A stretch of DNA of 64,000 nucleotides, taken from NCBI RefSeq assembly GCF_034190915.1, contig NW_026947545.1, positions 1,302,001 through 1,366,000 of the forward strand. The letters are read 5' to 3'. The notes under the pieces are model-generated. The model did no database searches. It was not told the DNA's origin and saw only the letters and a program-made list of their open reading frames with translations. Below are positions 12,501 through 25,000 of the stretch, one piece after another. The position numbers were made by a program, and so were the translations under genes. Origin of the DNA: Cavia porcellus. Lineage: Eukaryota; Chordata; Mammalia; Rodentia; Caviidae. Position 1 is the first letter of the stretch. Each line of letters begins with the position of its first letter.

Positions 12501-13577
12501 TGGCAATGTAGGATAGGTTTCTGAAAAACATCGCGGGGTGGTGTGTATTGTATGGGTGTGTAACATTACATTCACTAGTAGGAGTGAGAAAAACATCACG
12601 GGGTCGTGTGAATCGGAGGGTCTGAATTAGCATAGGCAGTGAGTGTCAATGTAGGATGGATTAAAGCACCGCGGGGTGGTCAGCATGGGGAGGTCAGGGA
12701 ACATGCAGTGGCAATGTAGGATAGGTTTCTGAAAAACATCACCGAGTGGTGTGCATTGTATGTGTGTGTAACATCACATTCACTAGTAGGAGTGAGAAAA
12801 ACATCACGGGGTGGTGCGCATTGTATGGGTGTGTAACATTAAATTCACTAGTAGGAGTGAGCAAAACATCAAGGGGTGGTGTGAATCGGAGGGATTGAAT
12901 TAGGATAGGCAGTGAGTGGCATTGTAGGATGGAGAAAAGCACTGCCGGGTGGTCAGCATGGGGAGGTCAGGGAACATGCCGTGGTAATGTAGGATAGGTT
13001 TCTGAAAAACATCGCGGGGTTGTGTGCATTGTATTGGTGTGTAACATTACATTCACTAGTAGGAGTGAGAAAAACATCACAGGATGGTGTGAATCGGAGG
13101 GTCTTAATTAGGATAGGCAGTGAGTGGCAATGTAGGATGGATAAAAAAACCGCGGGGTGGTCAGCATGGGGAGGTCAGGGAGCATGCAGTGGAAATGTAG
13201 GATAGGTTTCTGAAAAACATCGCGGGGTGGTGCGCATTGTATGTGTGTGTAACAATACATTCACTAGTAGGAGTGAGCAAAACATCACGGGGTGGTGTGA
13301 ATAGGAGGGTCTGAAGTAGGATAGGCAGTGAGTGGCAATGTAGGATAGAGAAAAGCACCGCGGTGTGGTCAGCATGGGGAGGTCAGGGAACATGCAGTGG
13401 CAACTTAGGATAGGTTTCTGAAAAACATCGCGCGGTGGTGCGCATTTCATGGGTGTGTAACATTACATTCACTAGTAGGAGTGAGAAAGACATCACAGGG
13501 TGGTGTGAATCAAAGGGTCTGAATTAGTATAGGCAGTGAGTGGAAATGTAGGATGGAGAAAAGCACCGCAGGGTGGT
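9531..13577 (+). repeat. Mixed array segment without obvious long-period partner
   Basis: Unit lengths from anchor 9516 are 273, 273, 208, 273, 208, 207, 206, 208, 206, 208, 208, 207, 273, 207, 273, 208, 208 and 208. The CATCACCGAGTGG and ATCGCCAAGTGG heads with GTATGTGTGTGTAAC are frequent. I could not assign a repeated block by eye. Individual units resemble others at 16-20 kb. Confidence 0.8.
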
Positions 13578-16500
13578 CAGCATGTGGAGGTCAGGGAACA
13601 TGCCCTGGCAATGTAGGATAGGTTTCTGAAAAACATCGCGGGGTGGTGCGCATTGTATGGGTGTGTAACATTACATTCACTAGTAGGAGTGAGAAAAACA
13701 TCACAGGATGGTGTGAATCGGAGGGTCTGAATTAGCATAGGCAGTGAGTGGCAATGTAGAATGGAGAAAAGCACCGCGGGGTGGTCAGCATGGGGAGGTC
13801 AGGGAACATGCCATGGCAATGTAGGATAGGTTTCTGAAAAACATCGCGGGGTGGTGCGCATTGTATGGGTGTGTAACATTACATTCACTAGTAGGAGTGA
13901 GAAAAACATCACGGGGTGGTGCGCATTGTATGGGTGTGTAACATTAAATTCACTAGTAGGAGTGAGCAAAACGTCAAGGGGTGGTGTGAATCGGAGGGAT
14001 TTAATTAGGATAGGCAGTGAGTGGCAATGTAGGATGGAGAAAAACACCGCGGGGTGGTCAGCATGGGGAGGTAAGGGAACATGCTGTGGCAATGTAGGAT
14101 AGGTTTCTGAAAAACATCGCGGGGTTGGGTGCATTGTATGGGTGTGTAACAGTACATTCACTAGTAGGAGTGAGCAAAACATCACGGGGTGGTGTGAATC
14201 GAAAGGTCTGAATTAGGATAGGCAGTGAGTGGCAATGTAGAATGGAGTAACGCACCGCAGGTTTGTCAGCATGTGGAGGTCAGGGAACATGCTGTGGCAA
14301 TGTAGGTTAGGTTTCTTAAAAACATCGCGGTGTGGTGCGCATTTTATGGGTGTGTAACATTACATTCACTAATAGGAGTGATAAAGAATCAGCGGGTGGT
14401 GTGAATCGGAGGGTCTGAATTAGTATAGGCAGTGAGTGGAAATGTAGGATGAAGAAAAGGACAATGCGGTGGTCAGCATGGGAAGGTCAGGGAACATGCA
14501 GTGGCAATGTAGGATAGGTTTCTGAAAAACATCACGGGGTGGTGCGCATTGTATGGGTGTGTAACATTACATTCACTAGTAGGAGTGAGAAAAACATCAC
14601 GGGGTGGTGTGAATCGGAGGGTCTGAATTAGGATAGGCAGTGAGTGGCAATGTAGGATGGAGAAAAGCACCGCGTGGTGGTCAACAGGTGGAGGTCAGGG
14701 AACATGCCGTGGCAATGTAGGATAGGTTTCTGAAAAACATCGCGGGGTGGTGCGCATTGTATGGTTGTGTAACATTACATTCACTAGTAGGAGTGAGAAA
14801 AACATTGTGGGGTGGTGCGGGTTGTATAGGTGTGTAATATTACATTCACTAGTAGTAGTGAGAAAAACATTACGGGGTGGTGTGAATCGTAGAGACTGAA
14901 TTAGGATAGGAAGTGAGTGGCAATATAGGATGGAGAAAAGCACCACGGGGTGGTCAGCATGGGGAGGTCAGGGAACATGCCGTGGAAATGTAGGATAGGT
15001 TTCTGAAAAACATCAGGGGTGGTGTGCATTGTATGGGTGTGTAACATTACATTCACTAGTAGGAGTGAGAAAAACATCACGGGGTGGTGTGAATTGGAGT
15101 GTCTGCATTAGGATAGCCAGTGAATGGCAATGTAGGATGGAGAAAAGCACCGCGGGGTGGTCAGCATGGGGAGGTCAGGGAACATGCAGTGGCAATGTAG
15201 GATAGGTTTCTGAAAAACATCGCGGGTTGGTGCGCATTGTATGGGTGTGTAACATTACATTCACTAGTAGGAGTGAGAAAAACATCGTGGGGTGGTGCGT
15301 ATTGTATGGGTGTGTAACATTACATTCACTAGAAGGAGTGAGAAAAACATCACGGGGTGCTGTGAATCCGAGGGTCTGAATTAGGATAGGCAGTGAGTGG
15401 CAATGTATGATAGAGAAAAGCACCGCGGGGTGGTCAGCATGGGGAGGTCAGGGAACATGCCGTTGCAATGTAGGATAGGTTTCTGAAAAACATCGCGGGG
15501 TGGTGCGCATTGTATGGGTGCGTAACATTACATTCACTAGTAGGAGTGAGAAAAACATCACAGGATGGTGTGAATCGGAGGGTCTGAATTAGGACAGGCA
15601 GTGAGTGGCAATGTAGGATGGAGAAAAGCACCGCGGTGTGGTCAGCATGGGGAGGTCAGGGAACATGCAGTGGCAATGTAGGATAGGTTTCTGAAAAACA
15701 TTGCTGGGTGGTGCGCATTGTATGGGTGTGTAACATTACATTCACTAGTAGGAGTGAGAAAAACATCACGGGGTGGTGCGCATTGTATGGGTTTGTAACA
15801 TTAAATTCACTAGTAGGAGTGAGAAAAACATCAAGGGGTGGTGTGAATCGGAGGGATTGAATTAGGATAGGCATTGAGTGGCAATATAGGATGGAGAAAA
15901 GCACCACGTGGTGGTCAGCATGGGGAGGTCAGGGAACATGCAGTGGCAAAGTAGAATAGGTTTCTGAAAAACATCACGGGGTGGTGCGCATTGTATGGGT
16001 GTATAACATTACATTCACTAGTAGGAGTGAGAAAAACATCACGGGTTGGTGTGAATCCGAGGGTCTGAAATAGGATAGGCAGTGAGTGGCAATGTAGGGT
16101 TTAGAAAAGCACTGCGGGGTGGTCAGCATGGGGAGGTCAGGAAACATGCAGTGGCAATGTAGGATAGGTTTCTGAAAAACATCGCGGGGTGGTGTGCATT
16201 GTATGGGTGTGTAACATTACATTCACTAGTAGGAGTGAGAAAAACATCACGGGGTGGTGTGAATCGGAGGGTCTGAATTAGGACAGGCAGTGAGTGACAA
16301 TGTAGGATGGATAAAAGCACCGCGGGGTGGTCAGCATGGGGAGGTCAGGGAACATGCAGTGGCAATGTAGGATAGGTTTTTGAAAAATATCACCGAGTGG
16401 TGTGCACTGTATTTGTGTGAAACATTACATTCAATAGTAGGAGTGAGAAAAACATCACGGGGTGGTATGAATCGGGGGTCTGAATTAGGATAGGCAGTGA

Positions 16501-17700
16501 ATGGCAATGTAGGATGGAGAAAAGCACCGCGGGGTGGTCAGCAGGGAGAGGTCAGGGAACATGCAGTTGTAATGTAGGATAGATTACTGAAAAAGATCGC
16601 GGGGTGGTGCGCATTGTATGTGTGTGTAACATTATATTCACTAGTAGGAGTGAGAAATACATCACGGGTTGGTGTGAATCGGAGGATCTGAATTAGGATA
16701 GGCAGTGAGTTGCAATGTATGATCGAGAAAAGCACCGCAGGGAGGTCAGTATGGGGTGGTCATGGAACATGCAGTGGCAATGTAGGATAGGTTTCTGAAA
16801 AACATTGCGGGGTGGTGCGCATTGTATGCGTGTGTAACATTACATTCACTAGTAGTAGTGAGAAAAACATCGTGGGGTGGTGCGCATTGTATGGGTGTGT
16901 AATATTACATTCACTTGAAGGTGTGGGAAAAACATCACGGGTTGGTGTGAATCGGAGGGACTGAAATAGGATAGGCAGTGAGTGGCAATGTAGGATGGAG
17001 AAAAGCACCGCGGGGTGATCAGCATGGGGAGGACAGGGAACATGCCGTGGCAATGTAGGATAGGTTTCTGAAAACCATCGAAGGGTGGTGCGCATTGTAT
17101 GGGTGTGTAACATTACATTCACTAGTAGGAGTGAGAAAAACATCAGGGGGTGGTGTGAATCGGAGTGTCTGAATTAGGATAGGCTGTGAGTGGCAATGTA
17201 GGATGGAGAAAAGCACCGCAGGTTGATCAGAATGTGGAGGTCAGGGAACATGCAGTGGCAATGTTGGATAGGTTTCTGAAAAACATCGCGGGGTGGTGCG
17301 TATTTTATGGGTGTGTAAAATTACATTCACTCGTAGGAGTGAGAAAAACATCACGGGGTCGTGTGAATCGGAGGGTCTGAATTAGGTTAGGCAGTGAGGG
17401 GAAATGAAGGATGGAGAAAAGCACCGCCGAGTGGTCAGCATGGGGATGTCAGGGAACATGCAGTGGCAATGTAGGATAGGTTTCTGAAAAACATCGCGAG
17501 GTGGTGTGCATTGTATGGGTGTGTAACATTACATTCACTAATAGGAGTGAGAAAAAATCACTGGGTGGTGGGATTCGGAGGGTCTGAATTAGGATAGGCA
17601 GTGAGGGGAAATGTAGGATGGAGAAAAGGACCGCGGGGTGGTCAGCATTGGGAGGTAAGGGAACATGAAATGGCAAAGTAGGATAGGTTTCTGAAAAACA
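13578..17700 (+). repeat. Second copy of the 6.35-9.53 kb segment, enlarged
   Basis: It has the same order of marked units as 6349-9530 but with additional monomers near 15435, 15916 and 16747-17228. The added 16747 unit, of double-S1 form with CACTTGAAGGTGTGG, is related to units at 30.5, 35.8 and 43.9 kb. It therefore looks inserted from another part of the array rather than expanded in place. Confidence 0.78.
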
Positions 17701-18060
17701 TCGCGGGGTGGTGCGCATTGTATGGGTGTGTAACATTACATTCACTAGTAGGAGTGAGAAAAACATCACGGGGTGGTGTGAATCGGAAGGTCTGAATTCG
17801 GATACGCAGTGAGTGGCAATGTAGGATAGAGAAAAACACCGCGGGGTGGTCAGCATGGGGAGTTTAGGGAACATGCAGTGGTAATGTAGTATAGGTTTCT
17901 GAAAAACATCGCGCTGTGGTGCGCATTGTATGGGTTTGTAACATTACATTCACTAGTAGGAGTGAGAAAAACATCACCGGGTGTTGCGCATTGAAGGGGT
18001 GTGTAACAATACATTCACTAGTAGGAGTGAGAAAAAATCACTGGGTGTTGTGAATCGGAG
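17701..18060 (+). repeat. Unit marked by GAGTTTAGGGAAC, present three times
   Basis: The S3 variant with GGGGAGTTTAGGGAAC, GGTAATGTAGTATAGG and the ATCGCGCTGTGGTG head occurs at about 17851, 22747 and 25983. It is preceded in each case by an S2 with GAATTCGGATACGCAGTG. This triplet ties the 17.7, 22.6 and 25.8 kb segments together. Confidence 0.85.
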
Positions 18061-19560
18061 GGTCTGAAATAGTTTAGGCAGTGAGTGGAAATTTAGGATG
18101 GAGAAAAGGACCGTGGGGTGGTCAGCATGGGGAGGTCAGGGAACATGCAGTGGCAATGTAGGATAGGTTTCTGAAAAACATCGCGGGGTGGTGCGCATTG
18201 TATGGGTGTGTAACATTACATTCACTAGTAGGAGTGAGCAAAACATCGCGGGGTGGTGCGCATTGCATGGGTGTGTAACATTACATTCACTAGTAGGAGT
18301 GAGAAAAACATCACGGGGTGGTGTGAATCGGAGGGTCTGAATTAGGATAGGCAATGAGTGGCAATGTAGGGTGGAGAAAAGCACCGCGTGGCGGTCAGCA
18401 TGGGGAGGTCAGGGAACTTGCAGTGGCAATGTAGGATAGGTTTCTGAAAAACATCACCGAGTGGTGTGCATTGTATGTGTGTGTAACATTACATTCACTA
18501 GTAGGAGTGTGAGAAAAATCACGGGGTGGTGTGAATCAGAGGGTCTGAATTAGGATAGGCAGTGAGTGGCAATGTAGGATGGAGAAAAGCACCGCGGGGT
18601 GGTCAGCATGGGGAGGTCAGGGAACATGCAGTGGTAATGTAGGATAGGTTTCGGAAAAACATCGCCGAGTGGTGCGCATTGTATGTGTGTGTAACATTAC
18701 ATTCACTAGTAGGAGTGAGAAAAACATCATGGGGTGGTGTGAATCGGAGGGTCTGAATTAGGATGGGCAGTGAGTGGCAATGTAGGATGGAGAAAAGCAC
18801 TGCGGGGTGGTCAGCATGGGGAGGTCAAGGAACATGCCGTGGCAATGTAGGACAGGTTTCTGAAAAACATCGTGGGGTGGTGCGCATTGTATTGGTGTGT
18901 AACATTACATTCACTAGTAGGAGTGAGAAAAACATCACGGGGTGGTGAGCATTGTATTGGTGTGTAACATTACATTCACTAGTAGGAGTGAGAAAAACAT
19001 CACGGGTTGCGGTGAATCCGAGGGTCTGAATTAGGATAGGCAGTGAGTGGCAATGTAGGATGGAGAAAAGCACCGTGGGGTGGTCAGCATGGGGAGGTCA
19101 GGGAACATGCAGTGGCAATGTAGGATAGGTTTCTGTAAAACATCGCGGGGTGGTGCGCATTGTATGGGGGTGTAACAGTACATTCACTAGTAGGAGTGAG
19201 CAAAACATCACGGGGTGGTGTGAATTGGAGGGTCTGAATTAGGATAGGCAGTGAGTGGCAATGTTGGATGGAGTAACGCACCGCGGGTTGGTCAGCATGT
19301 GGAGGTCAGGGAACATGCAGTGGCAATGTAGGATAGGTTTCTGAAAAACATCGCGGGGTGTTGCGCATTGAATGGGTGTGTAACATTACATTCACTAATA
19401 GGAGTGAGAAAAAATCACCGGGTGGTGTGAATCGGAGGGTCTGAATTAGTATAGGCAGTGAGTGGAATTGTAGGATGGAGAAAAGGGCCGCGGGGTGGTC
19501 AGCATGGGGAGGTCAAGGAACATGCAGTGGCAATGTAGGATAGGTTTCTGAAAAACATCG
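18060..19560 (+). repeat. First copy of duplication with 5443-bp offset
   Basis: Anchors 18123, 18396, 18604, 18812, 19085, 19293 and 19500 match 23566, 23839, 24047, 24255, 24528, 24736 and 24943, all at an offset of 5443. Shared markers include GAGTGTGAGAAAAATCACGG (about 18507), the TTTCGGAAAAACATCGCCGAG head, and the TTGCGGTGAATCCGAGG S2. The match stops inside the unit at 19500. Confidence 0.85.
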
Positions 19561-22100
19561 CGGGGTGTTGCGCATAGTATGGGTGTGTAACATTACATTC
19601 ACTAGTAGGAGTGAGAAAAACATCACGGGGTGGTGTGAATCTGAGGGTCTGATTTAGGATAGGCTGTGAATGGCAATGTAGGGTGGAGAAAAGCACCGCG
19701 GGGCGGTCAGCATGGGGAAGTCAGGGAACATGCAGTGGCAATGTAGGATAGGTTTCTGAAAAATATCAGGGGTGGTGTGCATTGTATGGGTGTGTCACAT
19801 TACATTCACTAGTAGGAGTGTGAAAAAAATCACGGGGTGGTGTGAATCAGAGGGTCTGAATTAGGATAGGCAGTGAGTGGCAATGTAGGATGGAGAAAAG
19901 CACCGCGGGGTGGTCAGCATGGGGAGGTCAGGGAACATGCAGTGGTAATGTAGGATAGGTTTCGGAAAAACATCGCCGAGTGGTGCGCATTTTATGTGTG
20001 TGTAACATTACATTCACTAGTAGGAGTGAGAAAAACATCACGGGGCGGTGTGAATCGGAGGGTCTGAATTAGCATAGGCAGTGAGTGGCAATGTAGGATG
20101 GATTAAAGCACCGTGGGGTGGTCAGCATGGGGAGGTCAGGGAACATGCAGTGGTAATGTAGGATAGGTTTCTGAAAAACATCGCGGGGTGGTGCGCATTG
20201 TATGGGTGTTTAACATTACATTCACTAGTAGGAGTGAGAAAAACATCGTGCGGTGGTGCGCGTTGTATGGGTGTGTAACATTACATTCACTAGTAGGAGT
20301 GAGAAAAACATCACGGGGTGGTGTGAATCGTAGGAACTGAATTTGAATAGGCAGTGAGTGGCAATATAGGATGGAGAAAAGCACCAAGGTGTGGTCAGCA
20401 TGGGGAGGTCAGGGAACATGCAGTGGAAATGTAGGATAGGTTTCTGAAAAACATCGCGGGGTGGTGCACATTGTATGGGTGTGTAACATTACATTCACTA
20501 GTAGGAGTGAGAAAAACATTACGGGGTGATGTGAATCAGGGGTCTGAATTAGGATAGGCAGTGAATGGCAATGTAGGATGGAGAAAAGCACCGCGGGGTG
20601 GTCAGCATGGACAGGTCAGGGAGCATGCAGTGGAAATGTAGGATAGGTTTCTGAAAAACATTGCGGGGTGGTGCGCATTGTATGGGTGTGTAACATTACA
20701 TTCACTTGTAGGAGTGAGAAAAACATCACGGGCTGGTGTGAATCGGAGGGTCTGAATTCGGATAGGCAGTGAATGGCAATGTAGGATGGAGAAAAGCACC
20801 GCGGGGTGGTCAGCATGGGGAGGTCAGGGAACGTGCAGTGGCAATGTAGGATAGGTATCTGAAAAACATCGTGGGGTGGTGCGCATTGTATGGGTGTGTA
20901 ACAGTACATTCACTAGTAGGAGTGAGCAAAACATCACGGGGTGGTGTGAATTGGAGGGTCTGAATTAGGATAGGCAGTGAGTGGCAATGTAGGATGGAGT
21001 AATGCACCGCGGATTTGTCAGCATGTGGAGGTCAGGGAACATGCAGTGGTTATGAAGGATAGTTTTCTGAAAAACATCGCGGTGTCGTGCGCATTGTATG
21101 GGTGTGTAACAGTACATTCACTAGTAGGAGTGAGAAAAACATCACAGGGGGGTGTGAATCGGAGGGTCTGAATTAGGATAGGCAGTGAGTGGCAAGGTAG
21201 GATGGAGAAAAGCACCGCGGGGTGGTCACTATGGGGAGGACAGGGAACATGCCATGGCAATGTAGGATAGGTTTCTGAAAAACATCGCGGGGTGGTGCGC
21301 ATTGTATGGGTGTGTAACATTACATTCACTAGTAGGAGTGAGAAAAACATCACGGGGTGGTGAGCATTGTATTGGTGTGTAACATTACATTCACTAGTAG
21401 GAGTGAGAAAAACATCACGGGTTGCGGTGAATCAGAGGGTCTGAATTAGGGTAGGCAGTGAGTGGCAATGTAGGATGGAGAAAAGCACCGCGGGGTGGTC
21501 AGCAAGGGGATGTCAGGGAACATGCAGTGGCAATGTAGGATAGGTTTCTGTAAAACATCGCAGGGTGGTGCGCATTGTATGGGGGTGTAACAGTACATTC
21601 ACTACTAGGAGTGAGCAAAACATCACGGGGTGGTGTGAATTGGAGGGTCTGAATTAGGATAGGCAGTGAGTGGCAATGTTGGATGGAGTAACGCACCGCG
21701 GGTTGGTCAGCATGTGGAGGTCAGGGAACATGCAGTGGCAATGTAGGATAGGTTTCTGAAAAACATCGCGGCGTGGGGCGCATTTTATGGGTGTGTAAAA
21801 TTACATTCACTATTAGGAGTGAGAAAAACATCACGGGGTGGTGTGAATCGGAGGGTCTGAATTAGGATAGGCACTGAGTGGCAATGTAGGATGGAGAAAA
21901 TCACCGCGGGGTGTTCATCATTGGGAGGTCAGGGAACTTGCTGTGGCAATGTAGGATAGGTTTCTGAAAAACATCGCGGGGTGGTGCGCATTGTATGGGT
22001 GTGTAACATTACATTCACTAATAGGAGTGAGAAAAAATCTCCGGGTGGTGTGAATCGGAGGGTCTGAATTAGTATAGGCAGTGAGTGGAAATGTAGTATG
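19560..22100 (+). repeat. Array between duplicated copies, partly paralogous to 18.8-19.5 kb
   Basis: Units from 19500 are 208, 207, 208, 273, 207, 208, 208, 208, 273, 208, 208 and 207. The part from about 21240 to 21760 repeats 18830-19340 at an offset of 2415, sharing TTTCTGTAAAACATCG and GTATGGGGGTGTAACAG. A TTCATCATTGGG S3 variant occurs at 21916. Confidence 0.78.
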
Positions 22101-23480
22101 GAGAAAAGGACCGCGGGGTGGTCAGCATGGGGAGGTCAGGGAACATGCAGTGGCAATGTACAATAGGTTTCTGAAAAACATCGCGGGGTGGTGCGCATTG
22201 TATGGGTGTGTAACATTATATTCACTAGTAGGAGTGAGAAAAACATCATGGGGTGGTGTGAATCGGAGGGTCTGAATTAGGATAGGCAGTGAGTGGCAAT
22301 GTAAGATGGAGAAAAGCACCGCGGGGTGGTCGGCATGGGGAGGTCAAGAAACATGCAGTGGCAATGTAGGATAGGTTTCTGAAAAACATCACGAGGTGGT
22401 GCGCGTTGTATGGGTGTGTAACGTTACATTCACTAGTAGGAGTGAGAAAAACATCACGGGGTGGTATGAATCGTAGGGACTGAATTATGATAGGCAGTGA
22501 GTGGCAATATAGGATGGAGAAAAGCACCACGGGGTGGTCAGCATGGGGAGGTCAGGGAACATGCAGTGGAAATGTAGGATAGGTTTCTGAAAAACATCGC
22601 GGGGTGGTGCGCATTGTATGGGTGTGTAACATTACATTCACTAGTAGGAGTGAGAAAAACATCACGGGGTGGTGTGATTTGGAGGGTCTGAATTCGGATA
22701 CGCAGTGAGTGGCAATGTAGGATAGAGAAAAACACCGCGGGGTGGTCAGCATGGGGAGTTTAGGGAACATGCAGTGGTAATGTAGTATAGGTTTCTGAAA
22801 AACATCGCGCTGTGGTGCGCATTCTATGGGTTTGTAACATTACATTCACTAGTAGGAGTGAGAAAAACATCACAGGGTGTTGCGCATTGTAGGGGTGTGT
22901 AACATTACATTCACTAGTAGGAGTGAGAAAAACATCACGGGGTGGTGTGAATCGGAGGGTCTAAATTAGGATAGGCAGTGAGTGGCAATGTAGGATGGAA
23001 AAAAACCCCGGGGGTTGGTCAGCATGTGGATGTCAGGGAACATGCAGTGGCAATGTAGGATAGGTTTCTAAAACACATCGCGGGGTGGTGCGCATTGTAT
23101 GGGTGTGTAAAATTACATTCTCTAGTAGGAGTGAGAAAAACATCACGGGGTGGTGTTAATCGGAGGGTCTGAATTAGGATAGGCAGTGAGTGGCAATATA
23201 GGATGGTGAAAAGCACCGCGGGGTGGTCAGCATGGGGAGGTCATGGAACATGCAGTGGCAATGTAGGATAGGTTTCTGAAAATCATCGCGGGGTGGTGCG
23301 CATTGTATGGGTGTGTAACATTACATTCACTAGTAGGAGTGAGAAATAGATCGTGGGGTGGTGCGCATTGTATGTGTGTGTAACATTACATTCACTAGTA
23401 GGAGTGAGAAAAACATCACCGGGTGTTGCGCATTGAAGGGGTGTGTAACAATACATTCACTAGTAGGAGTGAGAAAAACA
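22100..23480 (+). repeat. First copy of duplication with 3028/3236-bp offset
   Basis: Anchors 22123, 22331 and 22539 match 25151, 25359 and 25567 at 3028. Anchors 22747 and 23020 match 25983 and 26256 at 3236, because the second copy has one extra 208-bp unit at 25567-25775. Shared markers are CGGCATGGGGAGGTCAAGAA (22331, 25359), GAATTATGATAGGC, and the GAGTTTAGGG unit. Confidence 0.85.
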
Positions 23481-23616
23481 TCACGGGGTGGTGTGAATCG
23501 GAGGGTCTGAATTAGGATAGGCAATGAGTGGCAATGTAGGGTGGAGAAAAGCACCGCGGGGTGGTCAGCATGGGGAGGTCAGGGAACATGCAGTGGCAAT
23601 GTAGGATAGGTTTCTG
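23279..23616 (+). repeat. 338-bp unit with three S1 copies
   Basis: S1 copies lie at 23279-23343, 23344-23408 and 23409-23473, followed by S2 (23474-23546) and S3 (23547-23616). The second copy starts AAATAGATCGTGG and the third has CACCGGGTGTTGCGCATTGAAG, so the three are not identical and did not arise in one very recent slippage event. Confidence 0.93.
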
Positions 23617-25000
23617 AAAAACATCGCGGGGTGGTGCGCATTGTATGGGTGTGTAACATTACATTCACTAGTAGGAGTGAGAAAAACATCGCGGGGTGGT
23701 GCGCATTGCATGGGTGTGTAACATTACATTCACTAGTAGGAGTGAGAAAAACATCACGGGGTGGTGTGAATCGGAGGGTCTGAATTAGGATAGGCAATGA
23801 GTGGCAATGTAGGGTGGAGAAAAGCACCGCGGGGTGGTCAGCATGGGGAGGTCAGGGAACATGCAGTGGCAATGTAGGATAGGATTCTGAAAAACATCAC
23901 CGAGTGGTGTGCATTGTATGTGTGTATAACATTACATTCACTAGTAGGAGTGTGAGAAAAATCACGGGGTGGTGTGAATCAGAGGGTCTGAATTAGGATA
24001 GGCAGTGAGTGGCAATGTAGGATGGAGAAAAGCACCGCGGGGTGGTCAGCATGGGGAGGTCAGGGGACATGCAGTGGTAATGTAGGATAGGTTTCGGAAA
24101 AACATCGCCGAGTGGTGCGCATTGTATGTGTGTGTAACATTACATTCACAAGTAGGAGTGAGAAAAACATCATGGGGTGGTGTGAATCGGAGGGTCTGAA
24201 TTAGGATGGGCAGTGAGTGGCAATGTAGGATGGAGAAAAGCACTGAGGGGTGGACAGCATGGGGAGGTCAAGGAACATGCCGTGGCAATGTAGGATAGGT
24301 TTCTGAAAAACATCGTGGGGTGGTGCGCATTGTATTGGTGTGTAACATTACATTCACTAGTAGGAGTGAGAAAAACATCACGGGGTGGTGAGCATTGCAT
24401 TGGTGTGTAACATTACATTCACTAGTAGGAGTGAGAAAAACATCACGGGTTGCGGTGAATCCGAGGTTCTGAATTAGGATAGGCAGTGAGTGGCAATGTA
24501 GGATGGAGAAAAGCACCGCGGGGTGGTCAGCATGGGGAGGTCAGGGAACATGCAGTGGCAATGTAGGATAGGTTTCTGTAAAACATCGCGGGGTGGTGCG
24601 TATTGTATGGGGGTGTAACAGTACATTCACTAGTAGGAGTGAGCAAAACATCACGGGGTGGTGTGAATTGGAGGGTCTGAATTAGGATAGGCAGTGAGTG
24701 GCAATGTTGGATGGAGTAACGCACCGCGGGTTGGTCAGCATGTGGAGGTCAGGGAACATGCAGTGGCAATGTAGGATAGGTTTCTGAAAAACATCGCGGG
24801 GTATTGCGCATTGAATGGGTGTGTAACATTACATTCACTAATAGGAGTGAGAAAAAATCACCGGGTGGTGTGAATCGGAGGGTCTGAATTAGTATAGGCA
24901 GTGAGTGGAATTGTAGGATGGAGAAAAGGGCCGCGGGGTGGTCAGCATGGGGAGGTCAGGGAACATGCAGTGGCAATGTAGGATAGGTTTCTGAAAAACA
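23480..25000 (+). repeat. Second copy of duplication with 5443-bp offset
   Basis: It corresponds to 18060-19560 unit for unit, including the double-S1 unit at 23617-23889. A few substitutions differ, for example GGGGTGGACAGC at 24255 where the first copy has GGTCAGC. Confidence 0.85.
23617..23889 (+). repeat. Reference 273-bp unit with duplicated S1 (S1-S1-S2-S3)
   Basis: Two consecutive S1 copies at 23617-23681 and 23682-23746 are followed by S2 (23747-23819) and S3 (23820-23889). About 77 units have this form. In many of them the second S1 has an S2-like CATCAC head fused to an S1 tail, which suggests exchange within the shared head. CGC to CAC is also a CpG transition, so that reading is not certain. 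Other second-S1 lineages have ATCGTGGGGTGG with CTAGAAGGAGTG, or ATTGTGGGGTGG with GCGGGTTG. Confidence 0.93.

Noticed and set aside
17871..17876. TTAGGG-like hexamers (for example in GAGTTTAGGGAAC)
   Set aside because: They are isolated single hexamers created by substitutions in the S3 unit, with no tandem telomere run.
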